From: Alkaliphilus peptidifermentans DSM 18978 | Lineage (GTDB): Bacteria; Bacillota; Clostridia; Peptostreptococcales; Natronincolaceae | Assembly (NCBI RefSeq): GCF_900101495.1 | Contig: NZ_FMUS01000006.1 | Coordinates: forward strand, 107,426 to 171,425 | DNA: 64,000 nt | Direction: 5' to 3' | Part shown: positions 9,662 through 18,632 of the stretch, piece by piece | Layout: each line of letters begins with the position of its first letter | How positions within the stretch are numbered: the stretch's first letter is position 1 | Translations under genes and position numbers: made by a program | The notes under the pieces: model-generated | Told to the model about the DNA's origin: nothing | The model's database searches: none | Seen by the model: the letters and a program-made list of their open reading frames with translations, nothing else

Positions 9662-11107
9662 ATGTATGATATTGGTATAATAGGTGCTGGTGTTATTGGG
9701 TCAGCCATAGCTAGGGAATTATCAAAATACAAATTAAATGTCTGTTTAATTGAAAAGGAAAAGGATGTTTCGCAGGGAGCAACTAAGGCAAACAGTGGCA
9801 TTGTCCATGGTGGATATGTAGCAAAACATGGAACCTTGAAGGGAGAGCTATGCTATAAGGGAAACAAGATGTTTCATAAGCTTAATGAGGAATTAAACTT
9901 TGGATATAGAAAAACTGGAGCACTGGTTATTGGCTTTGACCAAGAGGATGAAGAGAAAATTTTAGAAATATATGAAAATGGCTTAAAAATTGGGTGTGAC
10001 GATTTACAGATAATAAATTATGAAGAAATTAAAAAAATAGAACCCCATATTAATGATGAAGTAAAGGTAGCACTTTATAGTAAAAGTGTTGGAGTAACAT
10101 CACCCTATGAATTAGTTATAGCCTTGGTGGAAAATGCTATGGAAAATGGAGTTGAATTAAAGCTAGAAACTGAAGTTTTAGATATTAAAAAAAGGAATGG
10201 ATCATTTACAATAGTCACCAATAATGGCGAAATAAATAGTAAATATATTATTAACGCTGCTGGATTATACAGTGATAAGATAGCAAAACTTCTAAATGTG
10301 GATAACTTCAGTATACTACCAAAGAAGGGTCAATATATTCTTTTCGGGAAAGATCAAGCCCACTTAGTAAATAGTGTTGTTTTTCAAGTGCCAACAAAAA
10401 AAGGTAAGGGGATATTGGTGACAACTACATATCATGGAAACTTTATGATTGGTCCCAATGCAGAAGAGGTGAATGATATTAATGATGTGGCTACCTCTAT
10501 AGAAAGCCTAGAATATATTATTGAAACAGCGAGAAAATCAATACCAGGCTTTAAGGTTAAAAGAGCATTAACAACCTTTTCAGGAGTAAGGGCTAAAAGT
10601 AATCTTGATGAGTTTATTATAGAAGAAAGTACAGTAAAGGGTTTTATTAATGTAGCTGGTATAGACTCTCCAGGGTTAACTGCAGCTCCAGCCATAGCAG
10701 AAAAAGTGCTGGATATTTTAGAAAATTCAGGAATGGAGTTAAGCAAAAAGGAAGAATTTAACCCATATAGAAAAGCAATTTTTATTAAAAAAGATAAGGA
10801 TTTTGATGGCTCCACGGAAGAAAATAATCCAGAAAAAAAGATTATTTGTAGGTGTGAAAATGTTACAGAAGCAGAAATTATTGATGCAATACATAGAGGT
10901 ATTCCTATTAAAGCCACTGACTCCATAAAATTTCGTACAAGGGCTGGAATGGGAGCCTGTCAGGGAACTTATTGTAGATCTAGGGTGCGGGAGTTAATTG
11001 AAAAAGAATTGAAAATTCCATCTGAAGATATTACTGTAGAAATAAATAAAGCTACTAAGGATTCCCAGCGGGTAGATATAAAGATAATAAGAAAAAGTGA
11101 AAAATAA
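9662..11107 (+). CDS. GlpA-like FAD-dependent oxidoreductase with BFD [2Fe-2S] domain
   Basis: 481 residues. The N-terminus has the FAD dinucleotide-binding GAGVIGSAIARELS, then a DAO-type fold with ATKANSGIVHGGY. The C-terminus (about 395-460) is a BFD-like domain with CRCENVTEAEI and GACQGTYC, four cysteines suited to a [2Fe-2S] cluster. It resembles the catalytic subunit of anaerobic glycerol-3-phosphate dehydrogenase and related 2-hydroxyacid oxidases. In many anaerobes this gene sits with an NADH:FAD reductase gene and a DUF1667 gene; neither is here, so its electron partner is elsewhere. AAAAGGAGATG precedes the ATG. Exact substrate uncertain. Confidence 0.88.
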   Translation: MYDIGIIGAGVIGSAIARELSKYKLNVCLIEKEKDVSQGATKANSGIVHGGYVAKHGTLKGELCYKGNKMFHKLNEELNFGYRKTGALVIGFDQEDEEKILEIYENGLKIGCDDLQIINYEEIKKIEPHINDEVKVALYSKSVGVTSPYELVIALVENAMENGVELKLETEVLDIKKRNGSFTIVTNNGEINSKYIINAAGLYSDKIAKLLNVDNFSILPKKGQYILFGKDQAHLVNSVVFQVPTKKGKGILVTTTYHGNFMIGPNAEEVNDINDVATSIESLEYIIETARKSIPGFKVKRALTTFSGVRAKSNLDEFIIEESTVKGFINVAGIDSPGLTAAPAIAEKVLDILENSGMELSKKEEFNPYRKAIFIKKDKDFDGSTEENNPEKKIICRCENVTEAEIIDAIHRGIPIKATDSIKFRTRAGMGACQGTYCRSRVRELIEKELKIPSEDITVEINKATKDSQRVDIKIIRKSEK

Positions 11108-11118
11108 GCACATTGACT

Positions 11119-11153
11119 ATAGGTATTCTCCATTTAGAATACCTCTTTTTTTA
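11119..11153 (+). terminator. Terminator after GlpA-like gene
   Basis: Perfect 9-bp stem AGGTATTCT / AGAATACCT followed by CTTTTTTT. Confidence 0.9.
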
Positions 11154-11280
11154 TAAAAATTGTTGTAAAAATTCTTTCCTATTAATTATAATAAGTCATA
11201 TTTTTTTCACATAAATATATCATAATTTGCTTTAAATTTCAGCTTATGGGTATCACAATTTATAGAAGGAGGAAGTGAAT

Positions 11281-11616
11281 ATGAAAAGAAAAAAAATAAC
11301 AATGCTTTTAATTATACTATTACTGTTGGCTTTCTTTGTGATAGGTTGTAAAACAGAAACAGGTCCAACATCAGAAGAGGGGCTTCAGGAATTTACAATA
11401 GAAGAGCTTGCACAATATAATGGTAAAAATGGCATGGCAGCTTACGTAGCGGTTGATGGTGTTGTATATGATGTGACTGAGATTTCAGCGTGGAAGGATG
11501 GACAGCACAATGGATTTGAAGCTGGTAAAGACTTAACAGATGCCATAAAAAACCAGTCGCCCCATGGAGTATCTAAGCTTAGAAATGTTAAAAAAGTTGG
11601 AATATTAATTGAGTAG
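11281..11616 (+). CDS. Cytochrome b5-like domain lipoprotein
   Basis: The AGAAGGAGG at 11264-11272 points to the ATG at 11281 (111 residues) rather than the GTG at 11275. A lipoprotein signal ends in VIGC. The rest is a cytochrome b5/steroid-binding-like domain: FTIEELAQYNG, AYVAVDGVVYDVT, and GFEAGKDLT. Histidines in GQHNG and SPHG are the candidate heme ligands. The mature protein would sit on the outer face of the membrane. It is 12 bases before a small polytopic membrane protein with several intramembrane histidines, so the two likely work together in electron transfer or heme handling. Heme binding is inferred. Confidence 0.82.
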   Translation: MKRKKITMLLIILLLLAFFVIGCKTETGPTSEEGLQEFTIEELAQYNGKNGMAAYVAVDGVVYDVTEISAWKDGQHNGFEAGKDLTDAIKNQSPHGVSKLRNVKKVGILIE

Positions 11617-11628
11617 AAGGTGAATAAT

Positions 11629-11988
11629 ATGGGCGGATTATTAGGATGGATTAACATATTTTTAATTTTAACTATGGCTATGATTTATCCAATAAAAATG
11701 CAATATCAAAGGACAAGAAATAAAGATCTATTAGCAGTTTATAAGAGGGTGAAAATAGCTCATCCATTTGTAGGGGGAGCCATCATAATAATTGCTTTTG
11801 TACATGGGTATCTACAATTAGGAACACTCCGGATGCATTCAGGTTTATATGTTTTGATAACTATTGCCCTGATGGGGATTATAGCATTGATAGGACCAAG
11901 AATAAAAGTCCTTAGAAAAAGATGGAGAAGTATTCATAGGCTTCTATTCTTACCTTTAATTATACTTATATTGCTACATGTTTTATAA
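11629..11988 (+). CDS. Four-helix membrane protein, putative heme b-binding partner
   Basis: 119 residues from the ATG at 11629, chosen because AGAAGGTG lies seven bases upstream; a GTG at 11620 is less likely. About four transmembrane helices. Histidines fall in or at the ends of helices (KIAHPF, FVHGYL, RMHSG, SIHRL and LLHVL near the C-terminus), a pattern resembling small cytochrome b561/ferric-reductase-like membrane domains. It forms a two-gene unit with the cytochrome b5-like lipoprotein. Function is inferred; no named family is certain. Confidence 0.6.
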   Translation: MGGLLGWINIFLILTMAMIYPIKMQYQRTRNKDLLAVYKRVKIAHPFVGGAIIIIAFVHGYLQLGTLRMHSGLYVLITIALMGIIALIGPRIKVLRKRWRSIHRLLFLPLIILILLHVL

Positions 11989-11994
11989 GACTGA

Positions 11995-12102
11995 ACCTAG
12001 CACCCTCACGTATTTCTCTATACGCTGCAGTCGCTAGGTTTTCTTGCGCCTCAAATCTGTGGCTTTTTCATCAGTCTGCATTTTGATGACTTTGTCATCA
12101 AA
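11995..12102 (-). repeat. Truncated inverted copy of the structured interspersed repeat
   Basis: Read on the minus strand, this matches the two tandem units at 49911-50231: a TGATGAC-AAA-GTCATCA hairpin, CAGACTG, a GGCGCAAGAAAACC segment, GCGACTGCAGCGTATA and GGGTGCTAGG. It lacks the 3' portion with the closing CAGTCTG, so it is a partial copy. It abuts a hairpin at 12105-12129. Confidence 0.85.
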
Positions 12103-12104
12103 CT

Positions 12105-12135
12105 ATCCATATCCTTTTAGGATATGGATTTATTT
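12105..12135 (+). terminator. Hairpin/terminator next to repeat copy
   Basis: Perfect 10-bp stem ATCCATATCC / GGATATGGAT with loop TTTTA, then TTATTT. It may end the cytochrome b5-like unit. Hairpin plus repeat is the arrangement seen at the other copies too. Confidence 0.65.
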
Positions 12136-12317
12136 GTGGATTTCTATATAAGAAAGTATAATAATATTTACAAAAATGTAAAAATTATGAACAAAATGAA
12201 ACAAGGAAAGAATTAAAGATAATCGAATAAACTAAAATAATTGAATTACATTAATAAACTGAATTAACTTACAATTATACATGACACATCAAAACAAATT
12301 TTAAGGAGGGGATTAAA

Positions 12318-13739
12318 ATTTTTAAACAAGGATACAAACGTTACTCAATACTAATAGCTTTAGTTTTAACATTGGTTTTAATGGTTGGATGTGTTCAGAC
12401 ACCACCAGCTTCAACTGATTTTGTTTTCAGTATTAATGAGGATTTAGTTAATGGAACCAATGCAATGGAAATTATTGAAGAGCTAACCTCAGAGGCATAC
12501 TCAGGAAGATTAACCGGAACAGAAGGTAATGAAATGGCAGTACAATATATTGAGAACTATTTTGAGGAAATTGGGCTAGAGAGTCCAAGTGGTCTAGAAG
12601 GGTATAGACAAGCTTATAAGCAAAAGGTGTTAATAAATAAAAGTAAACCAGTAATTGGAGTTACTGATGAAGAAGGAAATATAATCAAAGAGTTTGATTT
12701 TCTCTTGGATTATAGAATAATTACTAGTCAAGAGGAAGTAAAAATACAAGGTGAAACAACAGCTGAAATGATTATTATTGAAAAAGCTGAAGAAATTAAT
12801 GATGAAAATGATGCTCTAGCTGGAAAAATATTACTTGTGACCAATGATACAATTATCAATAATTCCAATGGACCATTTGACATATTGGAAAGAGTTTCAG
12901 AATTAAATAGCAAAATTGCGGGAATTATTATACATCTAGATAACAGAAAAGAAGGGTATTATATAGTAAGTACAACATTGGGAGACATAAGCGCTAATTA
13001 CAATGAAGCTTATAATAATGAAAATGGACCTATAATGGCCTATTTCAGCGACGAAGCATTTGAAGAGTTAACCCAAGCTGCTTTGGAAGGAAGAAGCCTG
13101 CATATGAAGGTTGATTACAGTTATACTGATGATATTATGAATAATGTTGTAGGTGTTATTTCTGGAAGAGATGAAGAAAACGAAGGATATATAATAGTAG
13201 GTGCTCACTTAGACCACGTTGGAGATAATCAAGATGGAACCTATAACCCAGGTGCTTTAGACAATGCATCAGGAACTGCTGCATTAATGGAGATCGCTAG
13301 AATTTTAAAGTCATCAGGAATAGCTCCTAAAAAAACTATAATTTTTATTGCCTTTAATGGAGAAGAACAATTTTTATATGGCTCGAGATATTATGCAAAT
13401 AATCCATTATATCCTCTGGAAAATGCAACAGTCATAAATATGGATATGGTTGGATCAAATGGCAACAGCCCTTTATACATAGCAGGTTTAAGTTATAACT
13501 TGAATATGGATTTAACTGTAGTGGCAAAAGAACTAGGAATAAATGCAGTTGCCGAAACAGTATCAGTAGGCAGTGATCAAATGCCATTTAACGATCTTGG
13601 CATCGAAGCAGCAACAATTATTCATCCAGATATGAACAGAATTCATACTCCACTAGATACAATCGATAATATTGATGAGGATAGATTAAAAGATGTAATA
13701 ATGCTGGTACTAAGCTATATTGTTAAAAATGCATATTAA
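12318..13739 (+). CDS. M28-family peptidase lipoprotein with probable AUU start
   Basis: From the ATT at 12318 the product is 473 residues and begins with a full lipoprotein signal (IFKQGYKRY, hydrophobic core, lipobox LMVGC). The frame holds no ATG, GTG or TTG between a stop at 12282 and a TTG at 12372, and that TTG lies inside the signal's hydrophobic core. AAGGAGGGG is placed eight bases (GGAGG to ATT) before 12318. M28 motifs are intact: AHLDHVGDNQDGTYNPGALD, FNGEEQ, NMDMVG and RIHTPLDT. A PA-like insert (about 130-270) precedes the catalytic core. It should be a surface aminopeptidase. A close tandem paralog follows at 13964 with the same leader. Family certain; start codon strongly suggested. 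Confidence 0.9.
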   Translation: MFKQGYKRYSILIALVLTLVLMVGCVQTPPASTDFVFSINEDLVNGTNAMEIIEELTSEAYSGRLTGTEGNEMAVQYIENYFEEIGLESPSGLEGYRQAYKQKVLINKSKPVIGVTDEEGNIIKEFDFLLDYRIITSQEEVKIQGETTAEMIIIEKAEEINDENDALAGKILLVTNDTIINNSNGPFDILERVSELNSKIAGIIIHLDNRKEGYYIVSTTLGDISANYNEAYNNENGPIMAYFSDEAFEELTQAALEGRSLHMKVDYSYTDDIMNNVVGVISGRDEENEGYIIVGAHLDHVGDNQDGTYNPGALDNASGTAALMEIARILKSSGIAPKKTIIFIAFNGEEQFLYGSRYYANNPLYPLENATVINMDMVGSNGNSPLYIAGLSYNLNMDLTVVAKELGINAVAETVSVGSDQMPFNDLGIEAATIIHPDMNRIHTPLDTIDNIDEDRLKDVIMLVLSYIVKNAY

Positions 13740-13777
13740 TCAAATAATTTTATCTACATACATGCTCTAATTACTAA

Positions 13778-13816
13778 AATCCATACCTTAACGGAATGGA
13801 TTTTTAGTTTTTTCAA
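13778..13816 (+). terminator. Terminator between M28 paralogs
   Basis: Stem AAATCCAT / ATGGATTT followed by TTAGTTTTTT, so each paralog probably has its own transcript. Confidence 0.8.
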
Positions 13817-13963
13817 TTGATTTATCGAGAAGTTTTTATATTATTTAAAAAATTGTAAGAGTTATGAATAAAATGACACAAGGAAATTTAAATAGTATAT
13901 TGAATAAACAAAAAATACATATAAATGATTAATACATATAATTTAATAAGGGAGGGGATTAAC

Positions 13964-15385
13964 ATTATTAGTAAACGGTTTAGAGGATTAGCGATTTTTG
14001 TAGTTATATTTGTAGCTTTATCTCTAATGGTAGGATGTGTTGAAACAAAGCCAGTATCATCAGATATAGTTTCTAACATAAGCATAGAATCAATAAATGT
14101 CACCAATGCAATGGAAATTATTGAAGAGCTTAGCTCAGAAAAGTATATGGGTAGACTAGCCGGGACTCATGGAAATGAACTTGCGGTTAAATATATTGAG
14201 AATTATTTTAAAGAGATTGGTTTAGAAAGCCCAGAGGGGTTAGATGAATTTAGGCAGACATATCCTCAAAAAGTACTTATTAATGAAGCTGCACCAATAA
14301 TTCGTATAGAAGATAAAAATGGAAATATAGACAAAGAATTCGACTTCCTACTGGATTATAGGATAATGGCTATTTGGCAAGATGTAAAAGTTCAAGGAAG
14401 TACAACAGCAGAAATGGTTGTAATTAACAGCGCTTTAGATATTAATAACAGTAATGAAGATTTAGATGGTAAAATTCTACTTATAGATAATAGTATAGTA
14501 GCAGGTAATCCAAATGGAGCTTATAATATTTTGCAAATGGTATTAAAGCTGAACCAGCAAATAGAAGGTATTATTATAAACCTAGATAACAGAAATAGTG
14601 AGTATTATATAGTAAGTACATCATTATTTGGTGTAGATAGAGGTAATAAGGTTGATGCCTTTAATAATAAAACAGGTCCTATTATGGCCTACTGCACAGA
14701 CGAAGCATTTGCTGAGCTATCACAGGCAGCATCAGAAGGAAAAAAGCTTCATATGGAAGTAAATTATAATTATAGAGATGATATATCCCATAATGTTATT
14801 GGTGTAATACCAGGTAGTGAGGATGAAAGTAAAGAATACATAATTATAAGTGCTCATTTAGATCACGTGGGGGATAATAAGGATGGGACCTATAACCCTG
14901 GAGCCTTCGACAATGCCTCGGGGACAGCCGCATTAATGGAAATTGCAAGGGTTTTAACGTCAACAGAAGCAACTCCTAAAAAAACTATAGTATTTCTTGC
15001 ATTTAATGGTGAAGAGCAATATCTATATGGGTCAAACTATTATGTTAATAATCCTTTATATCCATTAAAGGATACGGTTCTTATAAATATGGATATGGTG
15101 GGATCTAAAGAGATAATACCATTGAAAATTTCAGGTGAGCTTGATCTATTAAAAAACAAACTGTATGATTTAGCATTAGAGTTAGGATTAGATGTAGTTA
15201 AAGATGCAGATGTGGCAAGTGATCAAAGACCATTTAACCAAGCAGGGGTAGAGGCAGTAACCTTAATTCATCATGATGTTAGCAAAATTCATACCCCGAA
15301 AGATACAATAGAATATATTGATAGTAATCGACTTGAAGAAGTTATAGGTTTTGTACTGAATTATATAGATAGATATGGTTACTAG
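13964..15385 (+). CDS. M28-family peptidase lipoprotein, tandem paralog, probable AUU start
   Basis: With ATT at 13964 as start the protein is 473 residues, exactly the length of the upstream paralog. The GGAGG is eight bases upstream, and the leader GGAGGGGATTAA is shared by both genes. An in-frame ATG at 13925 exists but lies before the ribosome-binding site and has none of its own; using it would add 13 unneeded residues before the signal peptide. Signal core and lipobox (LMVGC) are present. Catalytic motifs: AHLDHVGDNKDGTYNPGAFD, FNGEEQ, NMDMVG and KIHTPKDT. Role as for the paralog: extracellular peptide trimming. Sequence also matches upstream of the genes, so the duplication included the leader. 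Confidence 0.9.
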   Translation: MISKRFRGLAIFVVIFVALSLMVGCVETKPVSSDIVSNISIESINVTNAMEIIEELSSEKYMGRLAGTHGNELAVKYIENYFKEIGLESPEGLDEFRQTYPQKVLINEAAPIIRIEDKNGNIDKEFDFLLDYRIMAIWQDVKVQGSTTAEMVVINSALDINNSNEDLDGKILLIDNSIVAGNPNGAYNILQMVLKLNQQIEGIIINLDNRNSEYYIVSTSLFGVDRGNKVDAFNNKTGPIMAYCTDEAFAELSQAASEGKKLHMEVNYNYRDDISHNVIGVIPGSEDESKEYIIISAHLDHVGDNKDGTYNPGAFDNASGTAALMEIARVLTSTEATPKKTIVFLAFNGEEQYLYGSNYYVNNPLYPLKDTVLINMDMVGSKEIIPLKISGELDLLKNKLYDLALELGLDVVKDADVASDQRPFNQAGVEAVTLIHHDVSKIHTPKDTIEYIDSNRLEEVIGFVLNYIDRYGY

Positions 15386-15417
15386 TTACTGATTCTCTTG
15401 ACAGTTAAATAAGAAAG

Positions 15418-15468
15418 AAAGCTATTGATGTCCTATAAATACGGAAGCATATCAATAGCTTTTTTTAT
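15418..15468 (+). terminator. Terminator after M28 pair
   Basis: Stem AAAGCTATTGAT / ATCAATAGCTTT followed by a run of T. Confidence 0.85.
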
Positions 15469-15510
15469 TGGGAATAATACAATTATAAATTTAATTAAAT
15501 ATTCTCTAAA

Positions 15511-15600
15511 AATCATAAACGGTCAGTTGACATAGTGAATATCTAATGATATAATCATAAACAATCATATAAAATCACAAACAATCAAATAACATCAAAA
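15511..15600 (+). promoter_or_regulatory. fru operon promoter with phased FruR operator repeats
   Basis: TTGACA (15527-15532) and TATAAT (15550-15555) are separated by exactly 17 bases, a consensus sigma-A promoter. AATCATAAAC-like decamers occur at 15511, 15553, 15563, 15573 and 15583, the last four spaced by exactly 10 bases from the -10 box into the leader. DeoR-type repressors bind direct repeats of this kind, so this is the probable FruR operator, blocking initiation until fructose-1-phosphate accumulates. Confidence 0.8.
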
Positions 15601-15642
15601 ATTTTTAATGTATATTTTTAATAATAAATTGGAGGTATGTAT

Positions 15643-16401
15643 ATGTTTCCTGAGGAACGTAAAGCAAATATATTAAGAATCTTAGAAAGAAACTATAGAA
15701 TTCAAGTAAATGACTTAACGGAAGAATTGAAAGTATCAGAATCAACAATTAGAAGAGACCTACAAGACTTAGAGCAGGAGGGTCTTCTTAAAAGAACACA
15801 TGGTGGAGCAGTGAAACTCGAAAATACAAGTTTTGAGCCTACTATGGATGAAAAAGAACAAGTGAATATTGCTGCAAAAGCAGAAATTGGCAAAAGGGCG
15901 GCTGCCTTAATTGAAGATAATGATACTGTTATTTTAGATGCAGGAAGTACTACGCTTCAAATAGCAAAAAATATTAAGTCTAAAAATGTTACTGTCCTTA
16001 CAAATTCAATTTTAATTGCTTTAGAGTTATCTAAAAACAATGATGTGGAGGTAGTAGTAACTGGGGGTTATATTCGTAAGGAAATCGTTTCTCTTGTTGG
16101 GCCGATTACAGATAAAATAATTAAAAGCTTTAGAGTAGATAAAGCTTTTATAGGAGCTAATAGTATCACTATTGAAGATGGATATACAACACCAAATATA
16201 GATGAAGCCCATACAAAAAGTATTATGATTAAATCTTCAAAAGAGGTTTATATTGTAGCAGACAACAGCAAGTTTGGGAAAGTTTCGTTTTCAAAAATTG
16301 CAGATGCCAATGAAGTCGATGGGATTATCACAGATAATGGAATTGAACAACATTTAATTGAGAAATATATGTCAAAAAACATACAGATTATATACAACTA
16401 A
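15643..16401 (+). CDS. fruR: DeoR-family repressor of the fructose operon
   Basis: 252 residues from the ATG at 15643, which is seven bases after GGAGG; the ATG at 15637 is too close. The N-terminal helix-turn-helix (about 5-55) reads RIQVNDLTEELKVSESTIRR, followed by the DeoR effector domain with DAGSTTLQIA and the late ADNSKFGKVSF motif. It heads the fruR-fruK-EIIA-EIIBC-HPr cluster, with repeats over its own promoter, so autoregulation by a sugar phosphate is likely. Confidence 0.92.
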   Translation: MFPEERKANILRILERNYRIQVNDLTEELKVSESTIRRDLQDLEQEGLLKRTHGGAVKLENTSFEPTMDEKEQVNIAAKAEIGKRAAALIEDNDTVILDAGSTTLQIAKNIKSKNVTVLTNSILIALELSKNNDVEVVVTGGYIRKEIVSLVGPITDKIIKSFRVDKAFIGANSITIEDGYTTPNIDEAHTKSIMIKSSKEVYIVADNSKFGKVSFSKIADANEVDGIITDNGIEQHLIEKYMSKNIQIIYN

Positions 16402-16411
16402 GGAGGATAAT

Positions 16412-17341
16412 ATGATTACTACTGTTACATTAAATCCTGCTGTTGATAAGACAGTAGAGATTGATGGTTTTAACCCAGGAGAAGTTAACAGAATATTAAA
16501 TACAAGGTTAGAGCCTGGAGGAAAAGGAATTAATGTTTCTAAGGTATTAAGAGCCTTTGGCACAGATACTTTGACCACAGGATTTGTAGGTGGTGAAAAT
16601 GGGAAATGGATAGATCAATGGTTGAAGGCGAAAGAAATACACACAGATTTTGTATGGATAGATAAAGAAACAAGGACGAATATTAAAATTGTAGATATTG
16701 CAACAAGTACTATAACAGATATTAATGATAAAGGGAAAAAAATACATGAAACCTATTTAACTGAGTTTTATAAAAAAATAGAGTATTGGGCTGAAAAAAG
16801 CAAGGTAATGGTTTTTTCAGGAAGCACACCAGATGGTCTGCCAATAACAACATATACAGATTTAATAAGAATTGCTCAAGCTAAGGGTTGTAAAGCAATA
16901 CTAGATGCTGAAGGAGATAAGCTTCTTGAAGGGATTAATGCAAAGCCCTACATGATAAAGCCAAATATTCATGAATTAGAAAATCTATTAAATGTTAAAT
17001 TTAATAGCGAAGGAGAGATTGTTAATTATTGTAAAGGCTTTATGAAAGATGGAATTAAATTTGTAGTTGTATCAATGGGAGAAAATGGAGCTCTACTTGT
17101 TAGTAACAAGAAAGTACTAAAGGCTGAAAAAGTCTCAGTAGAAGTGAAAAGCACTGTAGGTGCAGGAGACTCGATGGTAGCAGCATTTGCGTATGGGATA
17201 ATGAAGAATCTAAATTTAGAAGATACTTTTAGATTAGCTGTTGCTGCAGCATCACTAAGTGTTAATAAAGGTACTACGCTATTTCAGTTAAACGAGGTAG
17301 AAGAATTAAAAGAAAAAGTTCGAATTATATCCATGGAGTAA
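16412..17341 (+). CDS. fruK: 1-phosphofructokinase
   Basis: The AAGGAGG before 16412 sets the ATG there (309 residues); an upstream in-frame ATG at 16358 lies inside fruR. The PfkB fold is shown by TLNPAVDKTVEID, PGGKGINVSKVL and STVGAGDSMVAAF, whose aspartate is the catalytic base. It phosphorylates fructose-1-phosphate, delivered by the fructose PTS, to fructose-1,6-bisphosphate. It starts ten bases after fruR and is followed twelve bases later by the EIIA gene. Confidence 0.95.
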   Translation: MITTVTLNPAVDKTVEIDGFNPGEVNRILNTRLEPGGKGINVSKVLRAFGTDTLTTGFVGGENGKWIDQWLKAKEIHTDFVWIDKETRTNIKIVDIATSTITDINDKGKKIHETYLTEFYKKIEYWAEKSKVMVFSGSTPDGLPITTYTDLIRIAQAKGCKAILDAEGDKLLEGINAKPYMIKPNIHELENLLNVKFNSEGEIVNYCKGFMKDGIKFVVVSMGENGALLVSNKKVLKAEKVSVEVKSTVGAGDSMVAAFAYGIMKNLNLEDTFRLAVAAASLSVNKGTTLFQLNEVEELKEKVRIISME

Positions 17342-17353
17342 AGGAGATTATAT

Positions 17354-17797
17354 ATGGAAATTAAAGATGTACTAGATCGAAAGCTAATGATTCTTAACTT
17401 AAAATCAAATAGTAAAAAAGAAGTAATAGAAGAACTTATTAATCCGTTGGTTGATGAAGGGATTATTAATAGCAAAAATGAGTTTCTAGAGAAAGTTATG
17501 GCTAGAGAGGCTCAATCAACTACTGGAATTGGCATGGGAGTTGCGATTCCACACGGAAAGTCAAAAGTAGTAAGAAAGCCAGCAATTGTTTTTGGAAAGT
17601 CACAGAAAGGTCTCGACTATGAAGCGCTAGACGACAAACCAAGCTATATCTTCTTCCTTATTGCTGTACCAGAAGGCTCTGAAAATGAACATTTGAAAGT
17701 ACTTAGTCTGCTTTCTAGAAAGCTCATGCATGAGGAAATACGTACTAAATTGATGGATGCAAAAAGTGAAGAAGAAGTAATAGAAGCATTTAACTAA
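17354..17797 (+). CDS. PTS fructose EIIA component
   Basis: 147 residues. The phosphoacceptor histidine is H67 in GVAIPHGKS. EIIA accepts phosphate from HPr and passes it to the EIIB cysteine. AAAGGAG lies before the ATG. Here EIIA is a separate gene ahead of EIIBC instead of being fused to it. Confidence 0.94.
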   Translation: MEIKDVLDRKLMILNLKSNSKKEVIEELINPLVDEGIINSKNEFLEKVMAREAQSTTGIGMGVAIPHGKSKVVRKPAIVFGKSQKGLDYEALDDKPSYIFFLIAVPEGSENEHLKVLSLLSRKLMHEEIRTKLMDAKSEEEVIEAFN

Positions 17798-17817
17798 TAT
17801 TAAAAAGGGGGATTAAA

Positions 17818-18609
17818 ATGAAATTAGTAGCAGTAACTTCTTGTCCAACTGGTATTGCCCATACCTATATGGCAGCTGAAGCCTTAGAAAAAGCTGCAAA
17901 ACACAAAGGAGTTAATCTGAAGGTAGAAACCCAAGGGTCAGTTGGTGTTGAAAATGAGCTTACCACTGATGATATCCAAAATGCCCATGCTGTTATTATT
18001 GCAGTAGGTTCATCAATTTCAATGGAACGATTCGAAGGAAAGTCTGTTTTAGAAGTTTCTCTTTCTGATGCAATAAAAGATCCAGAAAATATAATCGATA
18101 GAGCATTAAAACTAAAATCCAATAAACTAGATTTGTCAAAGCAGGTAAATGAAATTAAAGAACAAAGAAGTCAGGAAAGAACAGGACCTTATAAGCACTT
18201 AATGGCAGGGGTATCATTTATGTTACCATTGGTTGTAGCAGGAGGGTTAGCAATTGCATTATCATTTATATTTGGTATAGAAGCATTTAAAGAGGAAGGA
18301 ACCTTGGCTGCTGCATTAATGCAAATAGGTGGTGGAGCAGCCTTCGCATTAATGGTACCTATACTAGCGGGATATATAGCCTTTTCCATTGCAGACAGAC
18401 CTGGACTTGCACCTGGATTAATTGGTGGAATGCTGGCTTCTCAAATTGGAGCTGGGTTTTTAGGTGGGATAATAGCTGGTTTTGTAGCGGGATATACAGT
18501 TGATTTCTTAAAGAAGGTAATTAAATTACCAAAAACCTTAGAAGGATTAAAGCCCATATTAATTTTACCACTATTATCATCTTTGTTTGTAGGTTTATTA
18601 ATGATGTAA
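17818..18609 (+). pseudogene. fruA: PTS fructose EIIBC, 5' part of frameshifted gene
   Basis: The EIIB domain (about 1-100, active cysteine C9 in TSCPTGIAHTY) and the first part of EIIC are intact. The frame ends at a TAA (18607-18609) in the middle of EIIC, right after FVGLLMM. The missing remainder continues in another frame ([11 protein letters not shown] onward), so a net loss of one base modulo three occurred near 18601-18606; a four-base loss removing a tyrosine codon fits the usual protein pattern. No slippery heptamer is visible. Transport by this EIIC is probably lost unless the indel is a sequencing error. Confidence 0.85.
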
Positions 18610-18632
18610 TTGGAACACCTGTAAAAGGTATA

